Source of the DNA: Spirosoma sordidisoli
Lineage (GTDB): Bacteria > Bacteroidota > Bacteroidia > Cytophagales > Spirosomataceae
Direction of reading: 5' to 3'
Assembly (NCBI RefSeq): GCF_004138325.1
Contig: NZ_SBLB01000004.1
Coordinates: 496,001 to 560,000, forward strand
Length of the DNA stretch: 64,000 nt
The position numbers were made by a program, and so were the translations under genes. This document shows, one piece after another, positions 35,378-44,693 of this stretch (its first letter is position 1; every line of letters starts with the position of its first letter). Below the pieces are notes generated by a model. The model saw only the letters and a program-made list of their open reading frames with translations, had not been told where the DNA came from and searched no databases.

Positions 35378-36439
35378 GTGAAAGCGGTATCCTCTCTATC
35401 AGTCCTTTTATTGAGCGTGGTCGCTGCTGGCCCGCTATTGGCCCAGTCAGCCGGCATCCTGAACCGGCCCGAAAACTTCATCTGCAACTACACCGGGCGG
35501 AGCACCAGTCCGCAGGTCGTCTGCAACCAGGCTACGGCCTCTAACGGTCACGCCGAACGCGTTGTGGACCGGATTCTCAGACCCATCGGGCTGATGCGCA
35601 ACTTCAAGGTGGTAGAGTGTTCCAACACCGATAACTGTTTCGCTACGGTGCTGAAAGGGCAGCGGTTTATCGTCTACGATGCGGCTTTCATGCAGGGAAT
35701 CGAAGAAGAAACCGAAACCGACTGGTCGGCCATCAGCATCATGGCCCACGAGATCGGTCATCACCTGCAGGGACATACCATCGATGGTCGGGGCGGGCAG
35801 CCGCAGAAAGAAATAGAAGCCGATAAGTTTTCGGGCTTCGTGCTGCATCAGTTGGGTGCCTCGCTGGACGAATCGGTGGTGGCCGTTCGGGCACTGGGCA
35901 ACGAACACCCTACTCCCACCCACCCCGCCAAACCCGCCCGGATCGACGCCATTCGCAAGGGCTGGCTCGAAGCCGAAGCGATGTATCCCAAAAATCGACT
36001 GGCCGGCAAACCCGCCACTGCTATTGCGCCCAGGCCGGTTACCAATTCGGGCATGACCTCCCCCGTTGTGCGGCCACCGGTCGTAGCTAAAGCCCCGGCG
36101 GCTCCCGTACGTATGGCCGTCGGCTGCGTCTCGGGCGACTGTGCCGACGGGAAGGGCGTATTTGTGTACCCAACCCGCGAACGCTACGTGGGCGAGTTTG
36201 AAGAAGGCGACAAACACGGCGAAGGCACCGAATACTACCCCGACGGGAAGCTGAAATACCGGGGCAATTTCCGCGACAACCTCCGCACCGACTACGGCGT
36301 GTACTACTACCGCAACGGCGACCGGTACGAAGGCTGGTTTGCCCGCAACGTACCCAACGGCAAAGGCACCTACACCTTTGCCGACGGCGCCCGGTTCTCG
36401 GGCGTCTTCAAAAATGGGCAGCCGGTCTCAAGAGAATAA
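35378..36439 (+). CDS. M48-like metallopeptidase fused to C-terminal MORN repeats
   Basis: The 353-residue product starts at GTG with a signal peptide ending near GPLLAQ. Residues of about 60-200 carry a zinc site HEIGHH with a downstream Glu in EIEADKFSGF, the M48 (HExxH...E) pattern. A Pro/Ala-rich linker follows (about 210-245). The C-terminus holds four MORN-like units: YVGEFEEGDKHGEGTEYYPDG, YRGNFRDNLRTDYGVYYYRNG, YEGWFARNVPNGKGTYTFADG and FSGVFKNGQ. MORN repeats bind lipids or proteins, so they may anchor the protease at a membrane surface. Two cysteines (CVSGDC) precede the repeats. Confidence 0.87.
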   Translation: MKAVSSLSVLLLSVVAAGPLLAQSAGILNRPENFICNYTGRSTSPQVVCNQATASNGHAERVVDRILRPIGLMRNFKVVECSNTDNCFATVLKGQRFIVYDAAFMQGIEEETETDWSAISIMAHEIGHHLQGHTIDGRGGQPQKEIEADKFSGFVLHQLGASLDESVVAVRALGNEHPTPTHPAKPARIDAIRKGWLEAEAMYPKNRLAGKPATAIAPRPVTNSGMTSPVVRPPVVAKAPAAPVRMAVGCVSGDCADGKGVFVYPTRERYVGEFEEGDKHGEGTEYYPDGKLKYRGNFRDNLRTDYGVYYYRNGDRYEGWFARNVPNGKGTYTFADGARFSGVFKNGQPVSRE

Positions 36440-36487
36440 CCAACGAGAAGGGGGACACGTCGATCGACGCGTCCTCCTTCTCGTTGG
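36440..36487. terminator. Long palindrome between M48-MORN and rocD
   Basis: A stem of about 23 bp with one mismatch and one G-U pair, from CCAACGAGAAGG to CCTTCTCGTTGG. It starts directly after the stop codon of the M48-MORN gene and ends 9 bases before the 3' end of rocD. It probably terminates both. Confidence 0.75.
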
Positions 36488-36496
36488 CTCCAGCTT

Positions 36497-37747
36497 CTAA
36501 AAATCCAGAATCGTCTTTTCGATAATGTCGCAGGCTTCGTGCATCTGCTCGCTGTTGATGACGAGCGGGGGCGCAAACCGGATCTTGTCGCCGTGGGTAG
36601 GTTTACAGAGCAGGCCGTTGTCCTTGAGTTTCATACAGATCTCCCAGGCCGTTTCGTCGCCGAACTGAGGACGCTCTGCCACGATGATGGCATTCAGCAG
36701 GCCTTTGCCCCGTACGGCTTTGACCAGATCGGTTTTCTGGATCAGCCCGGTCATGCGGTTCCGGAAAATCTCACCCATGGCCGCGGCATTTTCGGTCAGT
36801 TTTTCTTCCTCTACCACCTTCAGGGCTTCGATCGTTACGGCGCAGGCCAGCGGGTTGCCGCCGTACGTACTGCCGTGTTCGCCGGGTTTGATGGTCAGCA
36901 TCACCTCGTCCGAAGCCAGCACCGCCGATACGGGCATGGTTCCTCCCGACAGGGCTTTACCCAGCACCAGCAGGTCGGGCTTCACGTCTTCATGATCGCA
37001 GCAGATGCGTTTACCCGTCCGGCCGATCCCTGTTTGTACTTCGTCGGCAATGAAAAGCACGTTATAGCGGGTGCAGAGGTCACGAACGCCACGCAGGTAC
37101 CCTTCGTCGGGCACCAGCACCCCCGCTTCGCCCTGGATCGGCTCGACCATGAACCCGGCAATGTTCGGGTCGCTCCGGAACGCATCTTCCAGCGCATTGA
37201 GGTCGTTATACGGAACAATGATATAGCCCGGCAGCAGTGGACCGAAATCGTTGGTACTGCTCGGGTCCGTCGACGACGATATGGCGGCCAGCGTACGCCC
37301 CCAGAAATTACCGGCTGCGTAAACGGTTTTGGCCTGGTTCTGCGGAATACCTTTGACTTTATAGGCCCATTTGCGGGTCAGTTTGAGCGCTGTTTCGCCC
37401 GCTTCGGCGCCCGAGTTCATCATCAGCGCTTTGTCGTAGCCAAAGTACTCGCACAAAAAGCGGACGCAGAGGCCAGCTTTTTCGTTGTAGAAAGCCCGCG
37501 AGGTCAGCGTCAGGCGCTGCGCCTGCTCGATCAGCGTGTTGATGATACGCGGGTGGCAGTGGCCCTGGCTCACGGCACTGTAGGCCGACAGGAAATCGAA
37601 ATACTGCTTTTCTTCGACATCCCAGACATAAACGCCCTTTCCCCGCGATAATACAACCGGAATGGGGTGGTAGTTGTGGGCGCCGTACTGCCACTCTAAC
37701 TCAATAGCCCGGTCCGTAGCCGAGGTGGTGGGAATCAATGTATCCAT
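36497..37747 (-). CDS. rocD: Ornithine aminotransferase
   Basis: A PLP enzyme converting ornithine plus 2-oxoglutarate to glutamate-semialdehyde plus glutamate. The 416-residue product has the class-III aminotransferase blocks [51 protein letters not shown] and the PLP lysine in [25 protein letters not shown] binds the phosphate. [23 protein letters not shown] is characteristic of the ornithine branch. It is a single-gene unit with its own -7 box and a candidate operator over the start site. Confidence 0.95.
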   Translation of the reverse strand: MDTLIPTTSATDRAIELEWQYGAHNYHPIPVVLSRGKGVYVWDVEEKQYFDFLSAYSAVSQGHCHPRIINTLIEQAQRLTLTSRAFYNEKAGLCVRFLCEYFGYDKALMMNSGAEAGETALKLTRKWAYKVKGIPQNQAKTVYAAGNFWGRTLAAISSSTDPSSTNDFGPLLPGYIIVPYNDLNALEDAFRSDPNIAGFMVEPIQGEAGVLVPDEGYLRGVRDLCTRYNVLFIADEVQTGIGRTGKRICCDHEDVKPDLLVLGKALSGGTMPVSAVLASDEVMLTIKPGEHGSTYGGNPLACAVTIEALKVVEEEKLTENAAAMGEIFRNRMTGLIQKTDLVKAVRGKGLLNAIIVAERPQFGDETAWEICMKLKDNGLLCKPTHGDKIRFAPPLVINSEQMHEACDIIEKTILDF

Positions 37748-37804
37748 ACGTGTAGCCGTTAATTGTCAGCCGATTACTAAAATCAGCTGACCTATTTTGC
37801 AACC

Positions 37805-38036
<232 letters not shown>

Positions 38037-38037
38037 G

Positions 38038-38068
38038 TTGCAGATTATGAATAAATTAGCCAATTTTG
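38038..38068 (+). promoter_or_regulatory. Promoter of rpmB
   Basis: TTG, then 20 bases, then CAATTTTG (one mismatch from TAnnTTTG), ending 28 bases before the rpmB ATG. Spacing fits the Bacteroidota housekeeping promoter. Confidence 0.45.
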
Positions 38069-38096
38069 CGCCCTCATACGGAAAACGAGTACGGTA

Positions 38097-38336
38097 ATGG
38101 CCAGAATTTGTCAAATCACAGGAAAACGCACGCGGTCGGGAAACAACGTTTCTCACGCCAATAATAAAACGAAGCGCAAGTTCTATCCGAACCTGCAGAA
38201 GAAGCGTTTCTTCGTCGAATCAACCGGCGAGTGGGTTACGCTTCGTGTGGCTACATCGGCCATCAAGACCATCAACAAAAACGGTCTGGAAGTAACGCTC
38301 CGCAAGGCTTACCAACGCGGTACGCTGTCGCTATAA
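38097..38336 (+). CDS. rpmB: 50S ribosomal protein L28
   Basis: The 79-residue product matches L28 throughout: MARICQITGKRTRSGNNVSHANNKTKRKF, then FYPNLQKKRFFVESTGEWVTLRVATSAIKTINKNG. The CxxC zinc pair of some L28 forms is absent (only one Cys), as is common for the zinc-free paralogue. L33 (rpmG), often adjacent in other genomes, is not seen downstream. A terminator follows directly. Confidence 0.97.
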   Translation: MARICQITGKRTRSGNNVSHANNKTKRKFYPNLQKKRFFVESTGEWVTLRVATSAIKTINKNGLEVTLRKAYQRGTLSL

Positions 38337-38358
38337 GTCGATACCATCGGCATTCACG

Positions 38359-38388
38359 AGCCTCTTCCGCATCGGAGGGGGCTTTTTG
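38359..38388 (+). terminator. Terminator of rpmB
   Basis: A 10-bp stem (GCCTCTTCCG with CGGAGGGGGC, G-U pairs included) with a 3-base loop, followed by TTTTTG. Confidence 0.8.
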
Positions 38389-38472
38389 TGTTTGCTTCGT
38401 GTTGAGCCGATCTATGGATTCGTTGACCCCTCAGCCGCCTGATCACGAACGCAGACCCACAACCCTCAATTC

Positions 38473-39195
38473 ATGAAACTATCCTTCGAATCACTCATCG
38501 TTTTTGAGAACGACGATTACATACTCATCAACAAACCGCCCCACGTGGCTTCGCTCGATGAGCGAACCACCGACCGGAGCGGCCAGAGTATTATCCGACT
38601 GGCAAAGGCCTATCACGCCGATGCGCAGTTGGGCCACCGGCTGGATAAAGAAACCTCGGGCATACTGGCTATCGCCAAACACCCCGATGCCTACCGGCAC
38701 CTGGCCATGCAGTTTGAGCACCGCGAGGTGACTAAACGCTACCATGCCGTTGTAAACGGCGTTCATAATTTTGAGGGCATCTCGGTATACCTGCCCATCT
38801 CACCCATCAAAGACGGAACCGCCGTGCGGATTGACCGGGAGAAAGGCAAAGTAGCCGAAACCATTTTCAATACGCTGCAGGCTTACCGAACCACAACGCT
38901 CGTCGAGTGTATGCCCGTGACGGGGCGAATGCACCAGATCCGGGTCCACCTGATGTGCCTCAAAGCGCCCATCGTCAACGACCCGACCTACGGGGGAGAG
39001 CCCGTGTTTCTGTCAGACGTGAAACGGAAATTCAATTTGAAGCAGGGCACCGAAGAGCTGCCGCTGATTCAGCGGGTAGCACTCCACGCCCACTCGCTCA
39101 CGTTTGCCCTGCTCGACGGTACGGAACATACCTTCGAAGCTCCCTATCCGAAAGACTTCGGCGTCCTGGTAAAACAGCTGGAGAAGTTTAACTAG
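38473..39195 (+). CDS. RluA-family 23S/tRNA pseudouridine synthase
   Basis: The 240-residue product contains the catalytic motif GHRLDKETSGILAIAK with its essential Asp, followed by TKRYHAVV and TLVECMPVTGRMHQIRVHL. VNDPTYGG and ALHAHSLTF also match the family. It converts uridine to pseudouridine in structured RNA. It lacks an N-terminal S4 domain, so it is one of the short RluA/RluC-like enzymes; the exact site cannot be assigned. A second, distinct family member lies near 46 kb. Confidence 0.9.
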   Translation: MKLSFESLIVFENDDYILINKPPHVASLDERTTDRSGQSIIRLAKAYHADAQLGHRLDKETSGILAIAKHPDAYRHLAMQFEHREVTKRYHAVVNGVHNFEGISVYLPISPIKDGTAVRIDREKGKVAETIFNTLQAYRTTTLVECMPVTGRMHQIRVHLMCLKAPIVNDPTYGGEPVFLSDVKRKFNLKQGTEELPLIQRVALHAHSLTFALLDGTEHTFEAPYPKDFGVLVKQLEKFN

Positions 39196-39276
39196 TGGGC
39201 AACTCGATAGGTCGGGCACCCGGAAACTGGCAAAGTCTGGCAGACTGATTAACTTGCCAACTTACCGACTTATGCT

Positions 39277-39576
39277 ATGTTTGTTCATACCGTATTCTTC
39301 TGGCTCAATCGCCCCGAAAGCCAGGACGACCGCACCGCCCTCCGGGCTGGTCTCGAAACGCTCAGAGAAATAAGCGACATCTCGGCTGCGTACATTGGCG
39401 CCCCGGCCGATACCCGGCGCCCTGTCATTGATCACACCTACGCCTTCTCGCTGACGTTTGTCTTCACCGACCAGGCGGCCCACGATGCCTACCAGGTTCA
39501 TCCGGTTCACCTGGCGTTTGTCGACAGCTGTCGCCACCTCTGGGAACGCGTGCAGATCTACGACGCCGTTGGCTGA
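39277..39576 (+). CDS. Dabb-family (stress-responsive A/B barrel) protein
   Basis: The 99-residue product opens FVHTVFFWLNRPESQDDR and ends PVHLAFVDSCRHLWERVQIYDAVG. HTYAFSLTFVFTDQAAHDAYQVHPVHLAF in the middle is the typical Dabb barrel core. Dabb proteins form dimeric ferredoxin-like barrels and some bind small ligands or haem. The role in this organism is unknown. It ends beside a strong hairpin shared with the convergent OsmC gene. Confidence 0.87.
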   Translation: MFVHTVFFWLNRPESQDDRTALRAGLETLREISDISAAYIGAPADTRRPVIDHTYAFSLTFVFTDQAAHDAYQVHPVHLAFVDSCRHLWERVQIYDAVG

Positions 39577-39586
39577 TCACGCATAG

Positions 39587-39631
39587 AAAAAGGCCGGGCC
39601 AACAGAGTTGATCTGCTGGCCCGGCCTTTTT
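39587..39631. terminator. Bidirectional terminator between Dabb and OsmC genes
   Basis: Perfect 15-bp arms AAAAAGGCCGGGCCA and TGGCCCGGCCTTTTT around a 15-base loop. T-runs occur on both strands, as expected for a shared terminator of convergent genes. Confidence 0.9.
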
Positions 39632-39648
39632 CATTACACTGCCGTCGG

Positions 39649-40089
39649 CTAGATCATCACTTCGATGGCCATGTCCATGTTGCCTTTAACGGCTTTGGAG
39701 TATGGACATACCGCATGAGCCGTTTCGGCCAGCTGCTGCAGCTGCTCCTTATCCATGCCGGGCGCCTTCACGACGATCTTCCCGGACAGGAACATGTTGT
39801 TGCCGTCTTTATTGAGCGAGATGCTGACTTCTACCGCGTGCTGGGGCAAAATTACTTTACGGCGCTCGGCCACAGCCATCAGCGCTCCGTTGTAGCATGA
39901 GCTGTAAGCCGCAGCGAACAGCATTTCCGGATTGGCGGCTTTTCCTTCGCCATGCATCTCGATAGGCCGGCGGACATCCAGCTCCAGAACGCCATCGAGC
40001 GATTTTACGTCGCCTTCGCGCCCGCCAACGTTGCTGACCGTAGCCGTGTATAGGGTTTCGACTTTAGATTGTGGTTCCTGGGTTGTCAT
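39649..40089 (-). CDS. Organic hydroperoxide resistance protein (Ohr/OsmC family)
   Basis: A thiol peroxidase that reduces organic hydroperoxides. The 146-residue product has LYTATVSNVGGREG and the first active-site Cys in NPEMLFAAAYSSCYNGAL. The second Cys is in HAVCPYSKAVKGNMD. This matches Ohr closely. No OhrR regulator gene is adjacent, so its control is unclear. It is divergent from the TPR gene. Confidence 0.93.
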   Translation of the reverse strand: MTTQEPQSKVETLYTATVSNVGGREGDVKSLDGVLELDVRRPIEMHGEGKAANPEMLFAAAYSSCYNGALMAVAERRKVILPQHAVEVSISLNKDGNNMFLSGKIVVKAPGMDKEQLQQLAETAHAVCPYSKAVKGNMDMAIEVMI

Positions 40090-40196
40090 ACGAGCTGTTT
40101 GGTTGTTGAGCCATGAATACGTGTTGATAACCTAACCCGTAAATCGGCAAACTGTTAGCCGCCCGCCCGAGACAGCAATTATCAGTTATTTTGAAC

Positions 40197-40204
40197 TACC
40201 TTTG
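40197..40204 (+). promoter_or_regulatory. -7 promoter box of the TPR-DUF4292-EnvC operon
   Basis: TACCTTTG matches TAnnTTTG exactly. It lies 86 bases ahead of the first gene of the trio. Confidence 0.5.
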
Positions 40205-40289
40205 TTTAAAGGACTTATTCGCGATAAAGCCGCAATAGAACCAACCAAGCCGCGTTTTTAGAGATACGCACGATAAGGTACCGACCAGC

Positions 40290-42071
40290 ATGAATCCACT
40301 AATCAACGTATATCGCAACCGATCGGTCAGAGGATGGGCCATCGGGCTGGGGCTGCTGATGAGTATCGGGCTGCTGCCAGCGTCAGCCCAGCGAAAGCGT
40401 GCCGAAACCAAAGCCGATACCAGCCTCGCCAAAGCCAGCTCCACCACAACCGTTCGGATGGAAGAGGAAACGCTGTTTGCCGACGGCATGCGTTTTCTGA
40501 TGACCGACGAGCCGTCAAAAGCCGTTACGCAGTTTGGCAAGGTACTCCAGAAAAACCCCGGTAACGCAGCCGCCCAGTACGCTACGGCCAGCGCCCTGAT
40601 GAAGATGGGCAAAACGGCGGAAGCCATCCCCTTCGCCACCAAAGCCCACTCGCTCGACGCCGGTAATAAGTTCTACGCCCTGGTACTGGCCGAACTCTAC
40701 GTGAAGCAGAAGCGGTACAGCGAAGCCGAAGAACTCTACGAAGTGCTCGTTAAAAAAGGAGCCGAAAACGCCGAATATGGCGTCGAGCTGGCCGCGATCT
40801 ACCTCTTCGACGACAAACCCGACAAAGCGCTCGAAGCCTACGAACGGGTTGAACGCGAGCTGGGCATGAACGAAGAGATTACCCGCCAGAAGCAGCGCAT
40901 CTACCTCAAACAGAACAAAATTGACAAGGCCGTCGAAGAAGCCGAAAAACTGGTGCAGTCAGAACCCGGCGACCCGGAATACCTGCTCGAAGGCGCCGAA
41001 CTGCTCATTGCCAACGACCGCTCCGATCAGGCCATTACCTGGATTGACCGCGCGCTCAAGCTAAATGCCGACCTGCCCCAGGCGCACGTGCTGCTGGCCG
41101 ATATCTACCGCAAAAAAGGGGATATGAACCGGGTTACGCAGGAGCTTAACCAGGTGTTTGCCAACCCGAATCTGGAAGCCGGCCTGAAAGCCCGGATCCT
41201 GTCCAGCTACGTGGGCCTGACCGGCGAGAACACCCCTGCTCAGCAGGATGCGCTCAAAATGGCTCAGGATCTGGCCAAATCGAACCCCAAAGACCCCAAG
41301 TCACAGATTATGGTAGCCGATCTGCTCATGCAGCAGGGCAAGAAAGCCGAAGCCCGCGACGCCTACGCCCGGGCGGCCCGGCTCGACGGCTCGGTCTACG
41401 AAGTATGGGGGTCGCTGCTGCAGCTCGACGGCGAACTTAACCAGGTCGATAGTTTGCTGGTTCACTCCGAGCAGGCGCTGGAGGTCTTCCCAACGCAGGG
41501 CCTCTTCTGGTACTCCAACGGCTCCGCAAACCTGTACAAACGGCGTTATCAGCAGGCCGTCGATGCCCTCGAAGAAAGTCAGAAGCTACTGGCAGCCACC
41601 ACCAACAACGAGCTGAAACGCGGTATTCAGGCCCAGCTGGGCGACGCCTACAACGGCCTGGGCGATCACGCCAGGTCTGACGAAGCCTACGAAGCCGTGC
41701 TTAAAGTCGACCCGCTCAACGACCACGTCCTCAACAATTACAGCTACTTTCTGTCGCTGCGCAAGGCTAACCTGCCCCGCGCGCTGCAACTGGCCCAGAA
41801 GCTGGTCGAACGTCATCCTACCAACGCTACCTATCTGGATACCTACGCCTGGGTTTTATACGTGTCGAAAGACTACGCCAAAGCACGCCAGTATCTCGAA
41901 AAAGCCCTGGCCGATCCGGCTGGTGTAAGCGGGACCATTATTGAACATTACGGCGATGTGCTGTACCAGCTTGGCGAACGCACACAGGCCGCCGAGCAAT
42001 GGAAGCGAGCCAAAGCCAAAGGCGGCACCGGCCCCGAACTGGATAAGAAGATTACTACCGGCACGCTGTAA
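40290..42071 (+). CDS. Exported tetratricopeptide-repeat protein
   Basis: The 593-residue product has a signal-like N-terminus (GLLMSIGLLPASAQ) and then at least a dozen TPR units through to the C-terminus. Examples are AVTQFGKVLQKNPGNAAAQYATA, AEELYEVLVKKGAENAEYG and ARQYLEKALADP. TPRs are scaffolds for multiprotein complexes. It is the first gene of the TPR-DUF4292-EnvC series, which I recall as recurring in Bacteroidota. That points to a common role in envelope or cell-wall assembly, probably on the periplasmic side. The family function is otherwise unknown. Confidence 0.86.
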   Translation: MNPLINVYRNRSVRGWAIGLGLLMSIGLLPASAQRKRAETKADTSLAKASSTTTVRMEEETLFADGMRFLMTDEPSKAVTQFGKVLQKNPGNAAAQYATASALMKMGKTAEAIPFATKAHSLDAGNKFYALVLAELYVKQKRYSEAEELYEVLVKKGAENAEYGVELAAIYLFDDKPDKALEAYERVERELGMNEEITRQKQRIYLKQNKIDKAVEEAEKLVQSEPGDPEYLLEGAELLIANDRSDQAITWIDRALKLNADLPQAHVLLADIYRKKGDMNRVTQELNQVFANPNLEAGLKARILSSYVGLTGENTPAQQDALKMAQDLAKSNPKDPKSQIMVADLLMQQGKKAEARDAYARAARLDGSVYEVWGSLLQLDGELNQVDSLLVHSEQALEVFPTQGLFWYSNGSANLYKRRYQQAVDALEESQKLLAATTNNELKRGIQAQLGDAYNGLGDHARSDEAYEAVLKVDPLNDHVLNNYSYFLSLRKANLPRALQLAQKLVERHPTNATYLDTYAWVLYVSKDYAKARQYLEKALADPAGVSGTIIEHYGDVLYQLGERTQAAEQWKRAKAKGGTGPELDKKITTGTL

Positions 42072-42185
42072 AACGGCCTGTTGTAAAAGCCGGTTTCTGA
42101 TCGTTGCTTTGTCAGCATGGGCGGCAGACCGCCCGGCTTCTTACCCGTCGGAGCCCGAACGGACCGCTTACCGAAACGCGCATAA

Positions 42186-43067
42186 ATGAATAGATACCTG
42201 TTGTTTGCTCTCTTACTGAGCATTTTACTCCATACAGAAGGCTGCCGACGCCGAAACCTGCCGGGCTCAGCTCCGTCCCCCACCGTCGGGACCACTACCC
42301 CGACGACCCGGTCCGATTCGGCAACGGCTCAGCGTCCGGCACCAGTGGCACCTGATACAGTAACGACCGCCCCCCCCGCCCGGCCCGGTATCGAAGAAGC
42401 CCGGACCAACGTGGCCGAAATCGACTTCCGGTATCTGACGGCCCGCTCCAAGATATCGTTTAAAAGCCCCCAGCAGGATATCGACAATGCCAACATCAAC
42501 CTGCGGGTTCGCAAAGACAGCCTGATCTGGTTGTCGGTCAGTAAACTGGGTATCGAAGCCGTTCGGGGCCTGATCACCCGCGACTCCATCATTATTGTCG
42601 ATAAGATTCACGGCGAGTACTCGGTCTACGATTTTCCGACGCTGAGCCGGCAGTTTAACTTTGCCATGAACTTCCAGCTCTTGCAGGCGCTCATAGTCGG
42701 CAATTTACCCTTGCCCAAGCGCCCGGCTCAGAAAATCAAGAACGAGCGCGATTACCTGCTACTGCGGCAGAGTGAGGGTAAAGTGCTGGTAGAAAATTAC
42801 ATCGGCGAGGAGGATCGAAAGCTGAAAAAACTGATGGTTACCGAGCAGCCTACCAAGAATACACTGCGGCTCGACTACGAAGATTTCACATCGCTCAACA
42901 ACTTCCTGTTTCCGTATACCAGCCTCGTTACGCTCGATTACCAATCGAAAACCGACGGCCAGTTTTACCAGACGCTGCTGCGGATCAAGCACAGCAAGGT
43001 TGAACTGATCGAGAAAACCCCTGGGTTTCCATTTACCATTCCGGCCAGCTATAAAAGGCGGCCATAA
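42186..43067 (+). CDS. DUF4292 lipoprotein
   Basis: The 293-residue product has a signal sequence with Cys20 in LLHTEGC, so it is probably a lipoprotein. A Thr/Pro/Ala-rich linker follows. The DUF4292 domain (about 75-290) reads FRYLTARSKISFKSPQQDIDNANINLRVRKDSLIWLSVSKLGIEAVRGLIT and later GEYSVYDFPTL. The family resembles the LolA/LolB lipoprotein-carrier fold, which binds acyl chains. It may handle lipid cargo in the periplasm. It lies between the TPR and EnvC-like genes on the same strand. Confidence 0.88.
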   Translation: MNRYLLFALLLSILLHTEGCRRRNLPGSAPSPTVGTTTPTTRSDSATAQRPAPVAPDTVTTAPPARPGIEEARTNVAEIDFRYLTARSKISFKSPQQDIDNANINLRVRKDSLIWLSVSKLGIEAVRGLITRDSIIIVDKIHGEYSVYDFPTLSRQFNFAMNFQLLQALIVGNLPLPKRPAQKIKNERDYLLLRQSEGKVLVENYIGEEDRKLKKLMVTEQPTKNTLRLDYEDFTSLNNFLFPYTSLVTLDYQSKTDGQFYQTLLRIKHSKVELIEKTPGFPFTIPASYKRRP

Positions 43068-43154
43068 ACAAGTTTTTCGGCGCCCCTGCCCGGTCTATGG
43101 CCACGCCTTATGCCGATGTATGACCGCCGAAAATTGACAACTGAATTTTTGTTT

Positions 43155-44585
43155 ATGCGTATCCCGCTCCTGTTCCTCTCTCTTCGTTGGCTGCTGGTCG
43201 GTTCGTTGCTGCTGCTTGGTCTGATGCAGCCGCCAGCGGCTATTGCCCAGCAAACACAGCGCAGCCGGCAGGCGCTGGAGAAAGAGAAAAAGCAGAATAT
43301 CGAGAAAATGAATCAGATCCGGACCGTACTTAAACAGACGGCGTCCGAGAAACAGGTGAGCATGGGCCAGCTGAAAGCCCTCGATCAGCAAATTCAGACC
43401 CAGTCGCGCCAGATTGGGCTGCTGAACAAAGACCTCCAACTGACCGAATCCGAAATTGCCGAACTCAGACAGGCCAGCCGGGCCCTGACCCGCGACCTCG
43501 AAAAGCTCAAGGATGAGTACGGTTCCATGGTCTACGCAGCTGACAAACGCCGGCAGCAGGTTAACCCACTTGGTTTTCTGTTCGCTTCAGACAACTTCAA
43601 CCAGCTGGTAGCCCGGTACCGATACCTGCGCCAGTACTCCGACGCGCGCCAGAGCCAGGTCCGCCAGATGAACAATGTGCAGACCATGCTACAGGGCAAG
43701 CAGCAGACTACCCAGCGCAAGCGCCAGCAGCAACGCGGCACCCTGGTGGTGAAGATGAGTGAGACCAAAAAGCTCGAGCTGCTGAAGGTAGAGAAAAACC
43801 AGGTCGTTAAAGCCCTCGGTCAGAAAGAAACCGAACTGCGTACCGAACTGGCCGAAAGCCGACGGGCCGTTAGCCAGCTGGAGTCGATGATCACCCGCAT
43901 CATTGCCCGCGAAGCCCGCGAACGCGCCGAGCGAGAGGCCCGCGAACGCGCCGAACGCGAACGCATCGAGCGGGTAGCGCGGCTGGAAGCGGCCCGGAAA
44001 GCAGCCGAGCGCAAGAAAGCCGAAGCCGCCGTGGCAGCCGCCGAAAAAGCTGGCGAAAAACCAAACCCAGCCGACGTAGCCAAGGTAGAACGCCCCGCCG
44101 ATCCGGAACCTGCTCCGCCCAAACCTGACGAACGGCGTAACAACAACCTGAACGACGAAGAAACCGCGCTGGCCTCGTCATTTGCCTCGTCGCGGGCGCG
44201 GCTGCCCTGGCCCGTTGGTCGCGGTTTCGTCTCCGACCACTTTGGCCGCCGACCGCACGCGGTCCTCAAAGGCATTTACGTAGAAAACCAGGGAGTGGAT
44301 ATTCAGACCAACGCGGGCGAAGGCGTTCGGTCGGTTTATGACGGCATTGTACAGGACGTAGCCAATATGCCGGGCATGAACAACGTCGTGGCCATTCAGC
44401 ACGGGAACTACTTTACGGTCTATGCCAAACTGCGGAGCGTCTCGGTGCGGGTGGGGCAGCGCGTCAAAGCCCGCGAAACCATCGGCACCGTAGCGACCGA
44501 CAAAAATGGCGTCTCCGAAATCCAGTTTCAGATCTGGAAAGAGTTTACCAAGCTCAACCCCGAATCGTGGCTGGCTCCCCGGTAA
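43155..44585 (+). CDS. EnvC-like murein hydrolase activator (degenerate M23 domain)
   Basis: The product is about 476 residues from the start MRIPLLFLSL, which gives a signal peptide; an earlier ATG lies 45 bases upstream. A long coiled coil occupies residues of about 25-260 (EKEKKQNIEKMNQIRTVLKQ), including a highly charged Arg/Glu block (RERAEREARERAERE). The LytM/M23 domain is at the C-terminus (about 350-475). The first metal ligand position reads ENQGVDI and the last EIQFQIW, where active enzymes have His, so catalysis looks lost. This matches EnvC, which activates cell-separation amidases. FtsEX is not nearby. Confidence 0.88.
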   Translation: MRIPLLFLSLRWLLVGSLLLLGLMQPPAAIAQQTQRSRQALEKEKKQNIEKMNQIRTVLKQTASEKQVSMGQLKALDQQIQTQSRQIGLLNKDLQLTESEIAELRQASRALTRDLEKLKDEYGSMVYAADKRRQQVNPLGFLFASDNFNQLVARYRYLRQYSDARQSQVRQMNNVQTMLQGKQQTTQRKRQQQRGTLVVKMSETKKLELLKVEKNQVVKALGQKETELRTELAESRRAVSQLESMITRIIAREARERAEREARERAERERIERVARLEAARKAAERKKAEAAVAAAEKAGEKPNPADVAKVERPADPEPAPPKPDERRNNNLNDEETALASSFASSRARLPWPVGRGFVSDHFGRRPHAVLKGIYVENQGVDIQTNAGEGVRSVYDGIVQDVANMPGMNNVVAIQHGNYFTVYAKLRSVSVRVGQRVKARETIGTVATDKNGVSEIQFQIWKEFTKLNPESWLAPR

Positions 44586-44639
44586 ACAGCGTACCGATAC
44601 AGTCCAGACACCCATAACGAATACCGATCGTAAAAGCCG

Positions 44640-44647
44640 TACTTTTG
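44640..44647 (+). promoter_or_regulatory. -7 promoter box of panB
   Basis: TACTTTTG fits TAnnTTTG, 46 bases upstream of the panB start codon. Confidence 0.45.
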
Positions 44648-44693
44648 CGGTCGGTATTCGTTTATCGAAACCTGTACACTGAAACTTGACGGT

